Source: Aeromicrobium sp. Root472D3 (GTDB lineage Bacteria; Actinomycetota; Actinomycetes; Propionibacteriales; Nocardioidaceae). From it: DNA of 64,000 bases. The stretch lies in NCBI RefSeq assembly GCF_001426485.1, contig NZ_LMET01000001.1:2209306-2273305 (forward strand). Reading direction: 5' to 3'. Of this stretch, positions 47,900-56,264 are shown one piece after another (within the stretch, counting starts at the first letter, position 1; every line of letters begins with the position of its first letter). A program made the position numbers and the translations under genes. A model generated the notes under the pieces. The model made no database searches, was not told where the DNA came from, and saw only the letters and a list, made by a program, of their open reading frames with translations.

Positions 47900-48901
47900 T
47901 CAGGGTGCGACGGAGGCGCGGTCGCGCAGCGGCACCGTGATGTGGACGTTGCCGTCATGACGCTCGACCCGGGCCACGAACCCGGCGCGGCCGACGGCCC
48001 GCAGCAGGCGGTCGTTCGACCCCGCCGTGACGAACGTCAGCCGCGCGGCGCCGTCCTGACGGGCACGCTGGGCGGCGGCCCGCATGAGACGCGTGCCGAG
48101 GCCGTGCTGCTGCCACGCGTCCTCGACGATCAGCTGGAACGTCCACGCCTCGTCGACGACCTCGAGCACGCCGTGCCCCACGACGTCGGTCCCGACCTCG
48201 ACGAGCAGCGCGACCCCGTGGTCGGGCGCCACGAGCCGCCGGGCCATCCGGGTCGTCATCGGCATCTTGAGCGGCACCTGGTAGCGCTGGTAGAGCGTGT
48301 CGACACTGCAGCGCTCGTGCAGCGCCGAGACCGCCTCGATGTCGGGCAGCCCGGCCTGCCGGACGACCGGTGACCCGGCGCGGCTCGCGGGGGTGATCAG
48401 CGGCACGTCGGCACCGGCGTCGCCGACCAGCGACAGCAGTGCCTGCGCGCGGGTGCGCTCGACGTCGGTGAAGGGCACCGCCCGGCTGATCGTGAGCTCC
48501 GAGCCGTCGCGGCGCCTCAGTACCATGACGTCGTGGCCCGCGTAGTCGGCGACGTCCGGGGGCTCGGTCTCGAGCAGCTCGTGGAGCACCTCGACGACGT
48601 CGCGGTCGGACTCCAGCACGTCGTGGACGCCCTGCAGGTACCGCGTGGGCGCGTCGACGAGCGAGGCGTCGCCGACCCGGGTCGCCGAGACGTCCGATCC
48701 GCCCGCGGTCGCGAACAGCTCGGCCACCATGACGTCGGTCCAGCCCTCCGGCGCGCTGACGACCAGGTCGTCGGTCACGTGCGGTGTCGTCGGGAAGACC
48801 TGCAGGCCCAGGATGTTGAGGCCGGCGCGGCCGCACGCCAGCGCGATGTCGGCCAGGCTCCCGGGCCGGTCGGCGAAGGTCGTGCGCACGCGCCACAGCA
48901 T
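47900..48901 (-). CDS. ACT domain-GNAT acetyltransferase fusion
   Basis: The 333-residue protein begins with an ACT-type amino-acid-binding domain (residues 1-75: LWRVRTTFADRPGSLADIALACGRAGLNILGLQVF). A linker region follows, then a C-terminal GNAT domain from about 175 (VRQAGLPDIEAVSALHERCSVDTLYQRY..., acetyl-CoA loop QQHGLGTRLMRAAAQRAR, ending GFVARVERHDGNVHITVPL). ACT-GNAT proteins of Micromonospora and related genera are lysine acetyltransferases switched by amino acids; the same role is inferred here. Start ATG 48901 fits the ACT domain boundary. Upstream lies the divergent infC leader. Confidence 0.85.
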   Translation of the reverse strand: MLWRVRTTFADRPGSLADIALACGRAGLNILGLQVFPTTPHVTDDLVVSAPEGWTDVMVAELFATAGGSDVSATRVGDASLVDAPTRYLQGVHDVLESDRDVVEVLHELLETEPPDVADYAGHDVMVLRRRDGSELTISRAVPFTDVERTRAQALLSLVGDAGADVPLITPASRAGSPVVRQAGLPDIEAVSALHERCSVDTLYQRYQVPLKMPMTTRMARRLVAPDHGVALLVEVGTDVVGHGVLEVVDEAWTFQLIVEDAWQQHGLGTRLMRAAAQRARQDGAARLTFVTAGSNDRLLRAVGRAGFVARVERHDGNVHITVPLRDRASVAP

Positions 48902-49005
48902 GCGACCATCGTGCGCCGCGGTGTTTTCGCACCGGCGACGCGCGTGTTTCGGCCAGGTCAACTCGCCGCGGGCGCGTCGATTTCGTGACGGAGCGCAGCG
49001 ACTGG

Positions 49006-49011
49006 TAGCCT
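49006..49011 (+). promoter_or_regulatory. -10 box (TAGCCT) of the infC operon
   Basis: TAGCCT would start transcription near 49018, giving a leader of about 190 nt before infC. The gap from 48902 to 49207 holds only this promoter and the leader. Confidence 0.5.
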
Positions 49012-49017
49012 TGAGGC

Positions 49018-49207
49018 CGAAGTGGAGGTCCACCTCCCACCTACGCGGTTCCTGACCACGGGGTACGAGTCGGTTCACGCATCTGATGCGATCGAACCGG
49101 CCTGAGGCGTGTTCCTTGGGAATACGCCACTGGTGGCGTCCGTTTCGTAACGGGGGCCACTTTTTTCGTTTCTGCCCGTGGCCCTCCACACGACTCCAGG
49201 AGGATCC
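49018..49207 (+). ncRNA. Structured 5' leader of infC-rpmI-rplT
   Basis: The leader holds a hairpin GGAGGT-CC-ACCTCC (49024-49037), a stem CGGTTC/GAACCG (49071-49076 with 49094-49099) enclosing GCAT-CTG-ATGC, and the antiterminator/terminator pair at 49124-49166. The T6 tract and compact stems set it apart from all other gaps in the window. Leaders upstream of infC-rpmI-rplT in other bacteria respond to L20 or IF3; the ligand here is unknown. Confidence 0.7.
49124..49166 (+). terminator. Attenuator: mutually exclusive antiterminator and terminator
   Basis: ACGCCAC (49124-49130) pairs perfectly with GTGGCGT (49133-49139). The same GTGGCGTCCGTT (49133-49144) can instead pair with AACGGGGGCCAC (49149-49160) around TCGT: 11 of 12 positions pair, including one G-U, with one G-G mismatch. 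TTTTTT follows at 49161-49166. That is a textbook intrinsic terminator, rare in this GC-rich DNA. Confidence 0.8.
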
Positions 49208-49897
49208 ATCACCACAGAGCTGCGCGTCAACGACCGAATCCGAGTGCCCGAAGTACGCCTCGTCGGTCCTGGCGGTGAACAGGTCGGCATCGTTCGTATC
49301 GAAGATGCCCTGCGACTGGCGGCGGAAGCCGACCTCGACCTCGTCGAGGTGGCGCCCACAGCTCGTCCGCCGGTCTGCCGTCTCATGGACTACGGCAAGT
49401 TCAAGTACGAGACCGCACAGAAGGCACGCGAGTCCCGCCGCAACCAGACCAACACCATCATCAAAGAGATGAAGCTGCGGCCGAAGATCGACCAGCACGA
49501 CTACGACACCAAGAAGGGTCACGTCGTCCGGTTCCTCAAGGCCGGTGACAAGGTCAAGATCACGATCATGTTCCGTGGCCGCGAGCAGCACCGTCCCGAG
49601 CTGGGATACCGCCTGCTGCAGCGTCTGGCCGCCGACGTCGAGGATCTCGGCTTCATCGAGTCCAACGCCCGCCAGGACGGCCGCAACATGACGATGGTGC
49701 TCGGTCCGCACAAGAAGAAGTCCGAGGCCCAGGCCGAGGTCAAGGCCGAGAAGGTCAAGAGCATGGATGCGAAGGCGGCCGACAAGGCTGCCGAGGAGGC
49801 CGAGGTCAAGGCCCACCGCGAGGCCGCCCAGGCCGTCGCGACACCCAAGAAGCCCCGTCGTCGTTCAGAGAACCTCGACCCAGACATGGAGGCATAA
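49208..49897 (+). CDS. infC: Translation initiation factor IF-3, probable ATC start
   Basis: The 229-residue factor keeps ribosomal subunits apart and checks initiator tRNA. The N domain has [28 protein letters not shown], and the C domain has [30 protein letters not shown] and [14 protein letters not shown] Lys/Ala-rich tail of about 50 residues extends beyond E. coli IF3. I place the start at ATC 49208, four bases after AGGAGG, because infC genes often use AUU or AUC for self-control. The only GTG in frame (49178) has no Shine-Dalgarno sequence. Confidence 0.9.
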   Translation: MTTELRVNDRIRVPEVRLVGPGGEQVGIVRIEDALRLAAEADLDLVEVAPTARPPVCRLMDYGKFKYETAQKARESRRNQTNTIIKEMKLRPKIDQHDYDTKKGHVVRFLKAGDKVKITIMFRGREQHRPELGYRLLQRLAADVEDLGFIESNARQDGRNMTMVLGPHKKKSEAQAEVKAEKVKSMDAKAADKAAEEAEVKAHREAAQAVATPKKPRRRSENLDPDMEA

Positions 49898-50092
49898 ATG
49901 CCGAAGTTCAAGCCCCACTCGGGGATGAAGAAGCGCGTCAAGCTCACCGGCAGCGGCAAGCTGCGTCGCGAGCAGACCAACCGTCGTCACCTGCTCGAGG
50001 TCAAGTCGTCCTCGCGCAAGCGTCGCCTCGAGGGCTCCACGGCCGTCTCGAAGAACGACGTCCCCCGCGTGAAGAAGATGCTCGGTCTCTGA
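49898..50092 (+). CDS. rpmI: 50S ribosomal protein L35
   Basis: The 64-residue basic protein (MPKFKPHSGMKKRVKLTGSGKLRREQ...) is a component of the large subunit. ATG 49898 follows directly after the infC TAA stop. The order infC-rpmI-rplT is conserved across bacteria. Confidence 0.97.
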   Translation: MPKFKPHSGMKKRVKLTGSGKLRREQTNRRHLLEVKSSSRKRRLEGSTAVSKNDVPRVKKMLGL

Positions 50093-50152
50093 CCGCGTCC
50101 CACCCCCCTCCCACGGACCGTTCGGTCCACTGAACTTGTAAGGAGAACTGAG

Positions 50153-50545
50153 ATGGCACGCGTCAAGCGCTCAGTCAATGCACAGAAGAAGCGCCGTCAG
50201 ACACTCGAGCGCGCAGCGGGCTACCGCGGCCAGCGCTCGCGGCTGTACCGCAAGGCCAAAGAGCAGGTCACCCACTCGCTGGTCTACAGCTACCGTGACC
50301 GCAAGGCCAAGAAGGGCGACTTCCGTCGTCTCTGGATCCAGCGCATCAACGCCGCGGTCCGCGCCGAGGGCATGACCTACAACCGCTTCATCCAGGGCCT
50401 CAAGGCCGCGGGTGTCGAGGTCGACCGCAAGATCCTGGCCGAGCTGGCCGTCCACGAGCCCGCCGCGTTCTCGGCGCTCGTGCAGACCGCGAAGGACAAC
50501 CTCCCGGCCGACGTCAACGCTCCCAAGGACGGCGCCGCGGCCTGA
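50153..50545 (+). CDS. rplT: 50S ribosomal protein L20
   Basis: The 130-residue basic protein ([36 protein letters not shown]...) is needed early in large-subunit assembly and represses its own operon in several bacteria by binding the leader RNA. Length includes a short C-terminal extension ([15 protein letters not shown]). Shine-Dalgarno sequence AAGGAGAA precedes ATG 50153. Confidence 0.97.
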   Translation: MARVKRSVNAQKKRRQTLERAAGYRGQRSRLYRKAKEQVTHSLVYSYRDRKAKKGDFRRLWIQRINAAVRAEGMTYNRFIQGLKAAGVEVDRKILAELAVHEPAAFSALVQTAKDNLPADVNAPKDGAAA

Positions 50546-50579
50546 CCGCGGTTCCTCCCGACGAGCTGACAGCACACAC

Positions 50580-51392
50580 GTGGTGGCGAGTCATCCCGAC
50601 GAGCTCACCGTCCGTTCCGGACGCGTGAAGCACGCGAGGAGGCTCGCCACTCGTGCGTTCCGGGCCGATCGGCGCGAGTTCCTCGCCGAGGGCCCGCAGG
50701 CCGTCCGTGAGGCGCTGGCGCACGAGCGCGCGGTGCTCGAGGTCTTCGCGACCGCCGACGCCACGCAGCAGCACGTCGACCTGGTCGAGGCGGCGCGGCG
50801 TGGCGACGTCGTGTGGCACGTCGTCGGCGACGACGTCGTCGCCGCGATCACCGACACGGTGCAGCCGCAGGGCGTCGTGGCCCGGTGCGCGATGCTCGAC
50901 CGTCCGCTGGCGGCGCTGCTCGACCGGTCGCCCGGCTTCGTCGTCGTGTGCGCCGACATCCGCGACCCCGGCAACGCCGGCGCCGTCATCCGGTGCGCCG
51001 ACGCGGCCGGGGCCGACGGCGTCGTGTTCGTCGGTGACAGCGTCGACCCGTACAACCCCAAGTCGGTGCGCGCGACGGTCGGCAGCCTGTTCCACGTGCC
51101 GATCGCGATCGACCGCGACGTCGCCGGCTCGCTGGCCGCGCTGCAGGCGGCCGGGCTGACGGTGCTGGCCGCCGACGGGCAGGGCGACGTCGGCCTGTAC
51201 GACGACGACCTCGACCTCACCGCGCCGACCGCGTGGCTCATGGGCAACGAGGCGTGGGGGCTGCCCGACGACGTCCGGGCCCTGGCCGACCGGGTCGTCG
51301 CGGTGCCGATCTTCGGCCGTGCCGAGAGCCTCAACCTCGCGACCGCCGCGGCGGTCTGTCTCTACGCCTCGGCCCGCGCCCGGACGGCCTGA
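50580..51392 (+). CDS. TrmH/SpoU family RNA 2'-O-methyltransferase
   Basis: The 270-residue protein has an N-terminal substrate-binding domain (VKHARRLATRAFRADRREFLAEGPQAVREAL) and a SpoU knotted methyltransferase domain. The three SPOUT motifs are CADIRDPGNAGAVIRCADAAG, WLMGNEAWGLPDDV and VPIFGRAESLNLATAAAVCLY. It methylates rRNA or tRNA with SAM; the exact target is unknown. The start is GTG 50580 or the next codon GTG 50583. Position between rplT and pheS is conserved. Confidence 0.92.
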   Translation: MVASHPDELTVRSGRVKHARRLATRAFRADRREFLAEGPQAVREALAHERAVLEVFATADATQQHVDLVEAARRGDVVWHVVGDDVVAAITDTVQPQGVVARCAMLDRPLAALLDRSPGFVVVCADIRDPGNAGAVIRCADAAGADGVVFVGDSVDPYNPKSVRATVGSLFHVPIAIDRDVAGSLAALQAAGLTVLAADGQGDVGLYDDDLDLTAPTAWLMGNEAWGLPDDVRALADRVVAVPIFGRAESLNLATAAAVCLYASARARTA

Positions 51393-51426
51393 TCCCGCCC
51401 GACTCGTCTGAGTAGTCCATTGGCAC

Positions 51427-51432
51427 TAGATT
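51427..51432 (+). promoter_or_regulatory. -10 box (TAGATT) of the histidine kinase gene, leaderless type
   Basis: TAGATT lies eight bases before ATG 51441. Confidence 0.55.
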
Positions 51433-51440
51433 CTGCGGAC

Positions 51441-52514
51441 ATGGGGACCGGGCACGTGGAGACAGTCGATCACTCCGTGTTCGACGACCACCCCGACGGC
51501 GTCATCATCGCCGGGCCGGACGGGCTCGTCGAGTACGTCAACCCGCGGATCGTGGCGATGGCCCGGGCGCGCGACGACGAGATGCTCGGCATGCACCTGT
51601 CGGTCGCGGTGCCGTTCGACGACCTCAACGGCAACTCCTGGTACGACAGCACGCACCCGTACGACGGGCTCGACATCCGCACCCGCCTGTCGGAGTCGTC
51701 GTGGTGGTCGCCCAAGGGCAGCGAGTACCTCATCACCGCGTCGCTGGTGCGCGACCGCAGGGGCGGGCCCGTGCAGCGCGTCGTCGTCAGCGTCCGCAAC
51801 GCGCGCATCCGCAACCAGGCCGACCGCGAGCGCTCCGACCTCGTCGCCACGGTGGCCCACGAGCTCCGCTCGCCGCTGACGGGCATCAAGGGGTTCACCT
51901 CGACGCTGCTGACCAAGTGGGACAAGTTCTCCGAGCAGCAGCGCCAGCTGATGCTCGAGACCGTCGACTCCGACGCCGACCGGCTCAGCCGGCTCATCAC
52001 CGAGCTGCTCGACGCGGCGCGCATCGACGCCGGCCGTCTGACGCTCAAGCGCGGCGCGGTGCGGCTCGACGACGTCGTCCGGCACGTCCTGACCAACGTC
52101 TCGGGTGGGGCCACCGATCCGTTCGAGGTCACGATCAAGGACGACGTCGACCTGATCTGGGGTGACAGCGACCGGATCCACCAGGTCGTCACGAACCTCG
52201 TCGAGAACGCGATGCGGCACGGCTTCGGCCTGCGCGAGATCGTCGTGCAGAACACGCGCGACCCCGCGTTCGTCGGCGGGGTGTCGCTGCAGATCCACGA
52301 CAACGGCCCGGGCATCCCCGAGGAGATGCGCCAGCGCGTGTTCAGCCGCTTCTGGCGCGCCGGGCCCGGTGCCGGCAGCGGCCTCGGCATGTACATCGTG
52401 CGCGGCATCGTCGAGGAGCACGGGGGAGCCATCGACATCCGCGACGCCGAGGGCGGCGGCGCGCAGATCCGTGTGTGGTTCCCGATCAACGAGCCCGCAT
52501 CGATGTCGGACTGA
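51441..52514 (+). CDS. Orphan cytosolic PAS-domain sensor histidine kinase
   Basis: The 357-residue kinase has an N-terminal PAS domain (residues 10-125: HPDGVIIAGPDGLVEYVNPRIVAMARA..., YLITASLVRDRRGGPVQRVVVSVRN). The HisKA dimerisation helix carries the phosphorylated His 140 in VAHELRSPLTGIKGF. The ATP-binding domain follows with N box NLVENAMRHGFG, G1 DNGPGIPEEM and G2 GSGLGMYIV. No membrane helix is predicted, so the signal is internal. No response regulator is adjacent. ATG 51441 was chosen over the upstream TTG because of the -10 spacing. Confidence 0.9.
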   Translation: MGTGHVETVDHSVFDDHPDGVIIAGPDGLVEYVNPRIVAMARARDDEMLGMHLSVAVPFDDLNGNSWYDSTHPYDGLDIRTRLSESSWWSPKGSEYLITASLVRDRRGGPVQRVVVSVRNARIRNQADRERSDLVATVAHELRSPLTGIKGFTSTLLTKWDKFSEQQRQLMLETVDSDADRLSRLITELLDAARIDAGRLTLKRGAVRLDDVVRHVLTNVSGGATDPFEVTIKDDVDLIWGDSDRIHQVVTNLVENAMRHGFGLREIVVQNTRDPAFVGGVSLQIHDNGPGIPEEMRQRVFSRFWRAGPGAGSGLGMYIVRGIVEEHGGAIDIRDAEGGGAQIRVWFPINEPASMSD

Positions 52515-52521
52515 CGGTCAC

Positions 52522-52527
52522 TAGACT
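52522..52527 (+). promoter_or_regulatory. -10 box (TAGACT) of pheS-pheT
   Basis: TAGACT follows the kinase stop by seven bases and gives a leader of about 35 nt before GTG 52569. Confidence 0.5.
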
Positions 52528-52568
52528 GGGCGAGATCGAACGACGCCCTCTCGAAAGCTAGGTCCGCA

Positions 52569-53672
52569 GTGTCTGCGCCCAACTCCTCGTACGACCCGGT
52601 CGAGGTCACGTCCCTGCGCTCCGACGAGATCGAGCGCATGCGCGACGAGGCCCTCGCGGCCGTCGCCGCCGCGACGACGCTCGACGACCTCAAGCAGGTC
52701 CGCATCGACCACGTCGGCGACCGCTCGCCGATCGCCCTGGCCAACCGCGAGATCGGTGCCCTGCAGCCCCAGGCCCGCAAGGAGGCCGGCCAGCGGGTCG
52801 GCCAGGCGCGCGGCGTCGTCAGCAAGGCCCTCGCCGCCCGTACCGCCGAGCTCGAGGCTGCCGAGGAGGAGACGGCGCTGGTCGCCGAGGCCGTCGACGT
52901 CACGCTGCCGTGGGACGTGTCGCCGGTCGGCGCGCGCCACCCCGTCACGACGTTGTCCGAGCACATCGCCGACGTCTTCGTCGCCATGGGCTGGGAGATC
53001 GCCGAGGGCCCCGAGGTCGAGGCCGAGTGGCTCAACTTCGACGCGCTCAACCTGGGTCCCGACCACCCGGCCCGCACGATGCAGGACACCTTCTGGGTGA
53101 CGCCCGAGCGCGCCGCGACGGTGCTGCGCACCCACACGTCGCCGGTCCAGGCCCGCACGATGCTGACGCGCACGCCGCCGATCTACGTCGCGTGCCCGGG
53201 CCGGGTCTTCCGCACCGACGAGCTCGACGCGACGCACTCGCCGGTCTTCCACCAGGTCGAGGGCCTCGCGATCGACGAGGGCCTGTCGATGGCTCACCTG
53301 AAGGGCACGCTCGACCACTTCGCCCGGGCGATCTACGGCGACGGCATGACGACGCGGTTCCGCCCGTCGTACTTCCCGTTCACCGAGCCGAGCGCCGAGA
53401 TGGACCTGCTCTGCTACGTCTGCCACAACGAGCCCGACGCCGTCGCGTCGTGCCGCACGTGCAAGGGCGAGGGCTGGGTCGAGTGGGGCGGGTGCGGTGT
53501 CGTCAACCCGCGCGTCCTGGTCGCCTGCGGGGTCGACCCCGAGCGGTACTCGGGCTTCGCGTTCGGCATCGGCATCGACCGCACCATCACGTCCCGCTAC
53601 GACATCGCCGACCTGCGCGACCTGTTCGACGGCGACATCCGTTTCACCGAGCCGTTCGGAGTTGAGCTGTAA
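52569..53672 (+). CDS. pheS: Phenylalanine--tRNA ligase alpha subunit
   Basis: The 367-residue catalytic subunit has an N-terminal coiled coil, motif 1 region HPVTTLSEHIADVFVAMGWE, motif 2 PGRVFRTDELDATHSPVFHQVEG and motif 3 GFAFGIGIDRTITSRYDIADLRD. Between motif 2 and 3 it carries a zinc-ribbon-like insert, CYVC...CRTC, then GWVEWGGCGVV. Streptomyces and relatives share such an insert; mycobacteria, as I recall, do not. pheT overlaps its TAA by one base. Confidence 0.96.
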   Translation: MSAPNSSYDPVEVTSLRSDEIERMRDEALAAVAAATTLDDLKQVRIDHVGDRSPIALANREIGALQPQARKEAGQRVGQARGVVSKALAARTAELEAAEEETALVAEAVDVTLPWDVSPVGARHPVTTLSEHIADVFVAMGWEIAEGPEVEAEWLNFDALNLGPDHPARTMQDTFWVTPERAATVLRTHTSPVQARTMLTRTPPIYVACPGRVFRTDELDATHSPVFHQVEGLAIDEGLSMAHLKGTLDHFARAIYGDGMTTRFRPSYFPFTEPSAEMDLLCYVCHNEPDAVASCRTCKGEGWVEWGGCGVVNPRVLVACGVDPERYSGFAFGIGIDRTITSRYDIADLRDLFDGDIRFTEPFGVEL

Positions 53673-56188
53673 TGCGCGTCCCGGTTTCCTGGCTGGCCGA
53701 GTACGTCGACCTGCCCGAGGGGCTGTCGACCGAGGCCCTCGCGGCACGGCTGACCGCCTTCGACCTCAAGCTCGAGGAGATCGTCTCGTCCGGCATCAGC
53801 GGCCCGCTGGTCGTCGGCCGGGTGCTGTCCCTGGTCAAGGAGGAGCAGAAGAACGGCAAGACGATCAACTGGTGCCGCGTCGACGTCGGCGCGCACAACG
53901 ACGACTCGGTGCCCGACGCCCCGGGCGACGACGTGCCGTCGCGCGGCATCATCTGCGGCGCGCACAACTTCGTCGAGGGCGACCTCGTCGTCGTCTCGCT
54001 GCCCGGCACGGTGCTGCCCGCGCTCGGATTCGAGATCAGCGCCCGCAAGACGTACGGGCACGTGTCGGACGGCATGATCTGCTCGGGCGCCGAGCTCGGC
54101 GTGCCCGGTGACGCCAGCGGCATCATCGTCCTCGAGCCCGGTGCGGCCGAGCCCGGCGACGACGCGATCGCGCTGCTCGGCCTGGGCGAGCAGGTGCTCG
54201 ACCTCGAGGTCAACCCCGACCGCGCCTACGCGCTGTCGCTGCGGGGCGTCGCGCGCGACGCCGGCATCGCGCTCGGCGTGCCGTTCCACGACCCCGCCGA
54301 CGTCGAGGCCGTCACGGTCGCGACGCCCGGCCCCGGCGCGTACCCCGTCGACGTCCAGGACCCGGCGGCGTGCCCCGTCTTCGCCGCCGTCACGGTCTCG
54401 GGCCTCGACGCGACGGCGCCGACCCCCGCCTGGCTCGCGCGCCGCGTCGAGCTCGCCGGCATGCGGTCGATCTCGCTGGCCGTCGACGTCACGAACTACG
54501 TCATGCTCGAGCTCGGGCTGCCGATCCACGGCTACGACCGGTCGCTGCTGCAGGGCACGCTGGTCGTCCGGCGGGCCACCGAGGGCGAGCAGCTCACGAC
54601 GCTCGACGGCACGACCCGCACGCTGACCTCCGAGGACGCCGTCGTCGCCGACGACCGCGGCCCCGTCGGCCTGGGCGGCGTCATGGGCGGCGAGCAGGTC
54701 GAGATGACCCCCGCCACGACCGACATCGTCGTCGAGGCCGCCGTCTGGACCGCGTCGATGATCGCCCGCACGGCTCGCACGCAGCGCCTGACGTCCGAGG
54801 CGGCCAAGCGCAACGAGCGTGGCGTCGACCCGACCCTGCCGGCCCGTGCCGTGCGGCGCGTCGCCGACCTGCTCGTCGAGCACGGGGGAGCCACGCTCGA
54901 GGAGGGCCTCACCCTGCTGGGCGAGCCGCCCGTGCCCGCCGACATCACCCTCGACGTCGGTCTGCCGGCCCGCATCACGGGCGTCGACGTCGACACCGTC
55001 ACGGTCGTCGAGGCCCTCGAGGCCAACGGCTGTGCCGTCGAGGTCGACCACGACCGGCTGACCGTCACGCCTCCGCCGTGGCGTCCCGACCTGACCGATC
55101 CCTACGACGTCGTCGAGGACGTGCTGCGCGTCGTCGGCTACGACCGGGTGCCGTCGATCATCCCCGTGGCCCCGGCCGGCCGCGGGCTGACGGTCGCGCA
55201 GAAGCTGCGGCGGCGTGCCGGCACGGTGCTGGCGGGCGAGGGCCTCGTCGAGGTCAAGACGTTCCCGTTCGCCGGACCGGCCGACTTCGACCGCATGGGC
55301 CTGCCGGCCGACGACGTGCGGCGGCGCCAGGTGCTGCTCGAGAACCCGCTGTCGGCGGAGGACCCGGGCATGACGACGACCCTGCTGTCGGGCCTGCTGC
55401 GCAGCCTCGTGCTCAACATCGGCCGCGGGCACTCCGACGTCCTCCTGACCGAGACGGGGCGCGTGTTCCTGCCCCGCGAGGGCGGCGCCGAGGCGCCGAT
55501 CTACGGCGTCGACCGTCGTCCGACGGAGGACGAGCTCGACGCGCTGACGTCGGCGCTGCCCGACCAGCCGCACCACGTCGGCCTGGTCATGAGCGGTGAG
55601 CGGGTGCGCTCGGGCTGGGCGGGCCCCGGCCGCGCCGTGTCGTGGGCCGACGCCGTCGCGATCGTGCGCCACCTCGCCGCGTCGATGCACGTCGACGTCA
55701 CGGTCGAGGCCGCTGAGCACGCGCCGTGGCACCCCGGTCGCTGCGCCGCGATCGTGCTGCGGGGCGAGGTGATCGGCCACGCCGGCGAGCTGCACCCGCG
55801 GGTGCTGAAGGCGTACGGGCTGCCCCCGCGCGTCGTGGCCGCCGAGGTCGACCTCGACGCGCTGATCGAGGCGTCGCCCGCGATCGGTCCGCGTCCGGCG
55901 TTCTCGTCGTACCCCGTCGCGAAGGAGGACCTCGCGCTCGTCGTCGACGCGTCGCAGCCGGCGGGCCCGCTGGCCGACGTGCTGGCCGCCGCGAGCCCGC
56001 TGATCGAGTCGGCACGGCTGTTCGACGTCTACGCCGGCGAGCAGGTGCCCGAGGGCAAGAAGTCGCTGGCGTTCTCGCTGCGCCTGCGGGCCCCCGACCG
56101 CACCCTGACCGACGACGACATCAAGGGTGCGAGGGAGGCGGCCGTGACCGCCGCCCGCACCGCGAGCGACGCGACCCTCCGCACCTGA
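53672..56188 (+). CDS. pheT: Phenylalanine--tRNA ligase beta subunit
   Basis: The 838-residue subunit has an N-terminal EMAP-like tRNA-binding domain (VVGRVLSLVKEEQKNGKTINWCRVDVG), the B3/4 editing domain, the B5 domain (LTDPYDVVEDVLRVVGYD) and the inactive synthetase-like core. The C-terminal anticodon-binding FDX-ACB domain (FSSYPVAKEDLALVVDASQP...) closes it. It pairs with PheS as an alpha2-beta2 enzyme and edits Tyr-tRNA-Phe. Full length. A large palindrome lies just downstream. Confidence 0.96.
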   Translation: MRVPVSWLAEYVDLPEGLSTEALAARLTAFDLKLEEIVSSGISGPLVVGRVLSLVKEEQKNGKTINWCRVDVGAHNDDSVPDAPGDDVPSRGIICGAHNFVEGDLVVVSLPGTVLPALGFEISARKTYGHVSDGMICSGAELGVPGDASGIIVLEPGAAEPGDDAIALLGLGEQVLDLEVNPDRAYALSLRGVARDAGIALGVPFHDPADVEAVTVATPGPGAYPVDVQDPAACPVFAAVTVSGLDATAPTPAWLARRVELAGMRSISLAVDVTNYVMLELGLPIHGYDRSLLQGTLVVRRATEGEQLTTLDGTTRTLTSEDAVVADDRGPVGLGGVMGGEQVEMTPATTDIVVEAAVWTASMIARTARTQRLTSEAAKRNERGVDPTLPARAVRRVADLLVEHGGATLEEGLTLLGEPPVPADITLDVGLPARITGVDVDTVTVVEALEANGCAVEVDHDRLTVTPPPWRPDLTDPYDVVEDVLRVVGYDRVPSIIPVAPAGRGLTVAQKLRRRAGTVLAGEGLVEVKTFPFAGPADFDRMGLPADDVRRRQVLLENPLSAEDPGMTTTLLSGLLRSLVLNIGRGHSDVLLTETGRVFLPREGGAEAPIYGVDRRPTEDELDALTSALPDQPHHVGLVMSGERVRSGWAGPGRAVSWADAVAIVRHLAASMHVDVTVEAAEHAPWHPGRCAAIVLRGEVIGHAGELHPRVLKAYGLPPRVVAAEVDLDALIEASPAIGPRPAFSSYPVAKEDLALVVDASQPAGPLADVLAAASPLIESARLFDVYAGEQVPEGKKSLAFSLRLRAPDRTLTDDDIKGAREAAVTAARTASDATLRT

Positions 56189-56195
56189 CCCACGT

Positions 56196-56215
56196 GACGA
56201 GGGGGTTGGCGCCCC
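56196..56215. repeat. Copy of the GC-rich box (inverted orientation)
   Basis: Read on the minus strand this is GGGGCGCCAACCCCCTCGTC, a 19/20 match to the units at 415-456. It forms the left outer arm of the nested palindrome. Confidence 0.75.
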
Positions 56216-56219
56216 ACGA

Positions 56220-56260
56220 CGAGAGAGCTGCCGCCCCCGACGGGGGCGGCAGCTCTCTCG
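56220..56260. terminator. 19-bp perfect hairpin between converging pheT and lemA
   Basis: CGAGAGAGCTGCCGCCCCC (56220-56238) pairs with 56242-56260 without mismatch around a GAC loop. It serves transcripts from either side, so a two-way terminator is likely. It is the strongest simple hairpin in the window. Confidence 0.85.
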
Positions 56261-56264
56261 CGGA

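Noticed and set aside
49178..49207. N-terminal extension of IF3 from GTG 49178
   Set aside because: No Shine-Dalgarno sequence, start lies 12 bases after a terminator T-run, and [10 protein letters not shown] is not IF3-like. ATC 49208 with AGGAGG fits better.
51420..51440. TTG 51420 as start of the histidine kinase
   Set aside because: It would place the TAGATT -10 box inside the gene, and the added residues ALDSAD are not conserved-looking. ATG 51441 is eight bases after the box.
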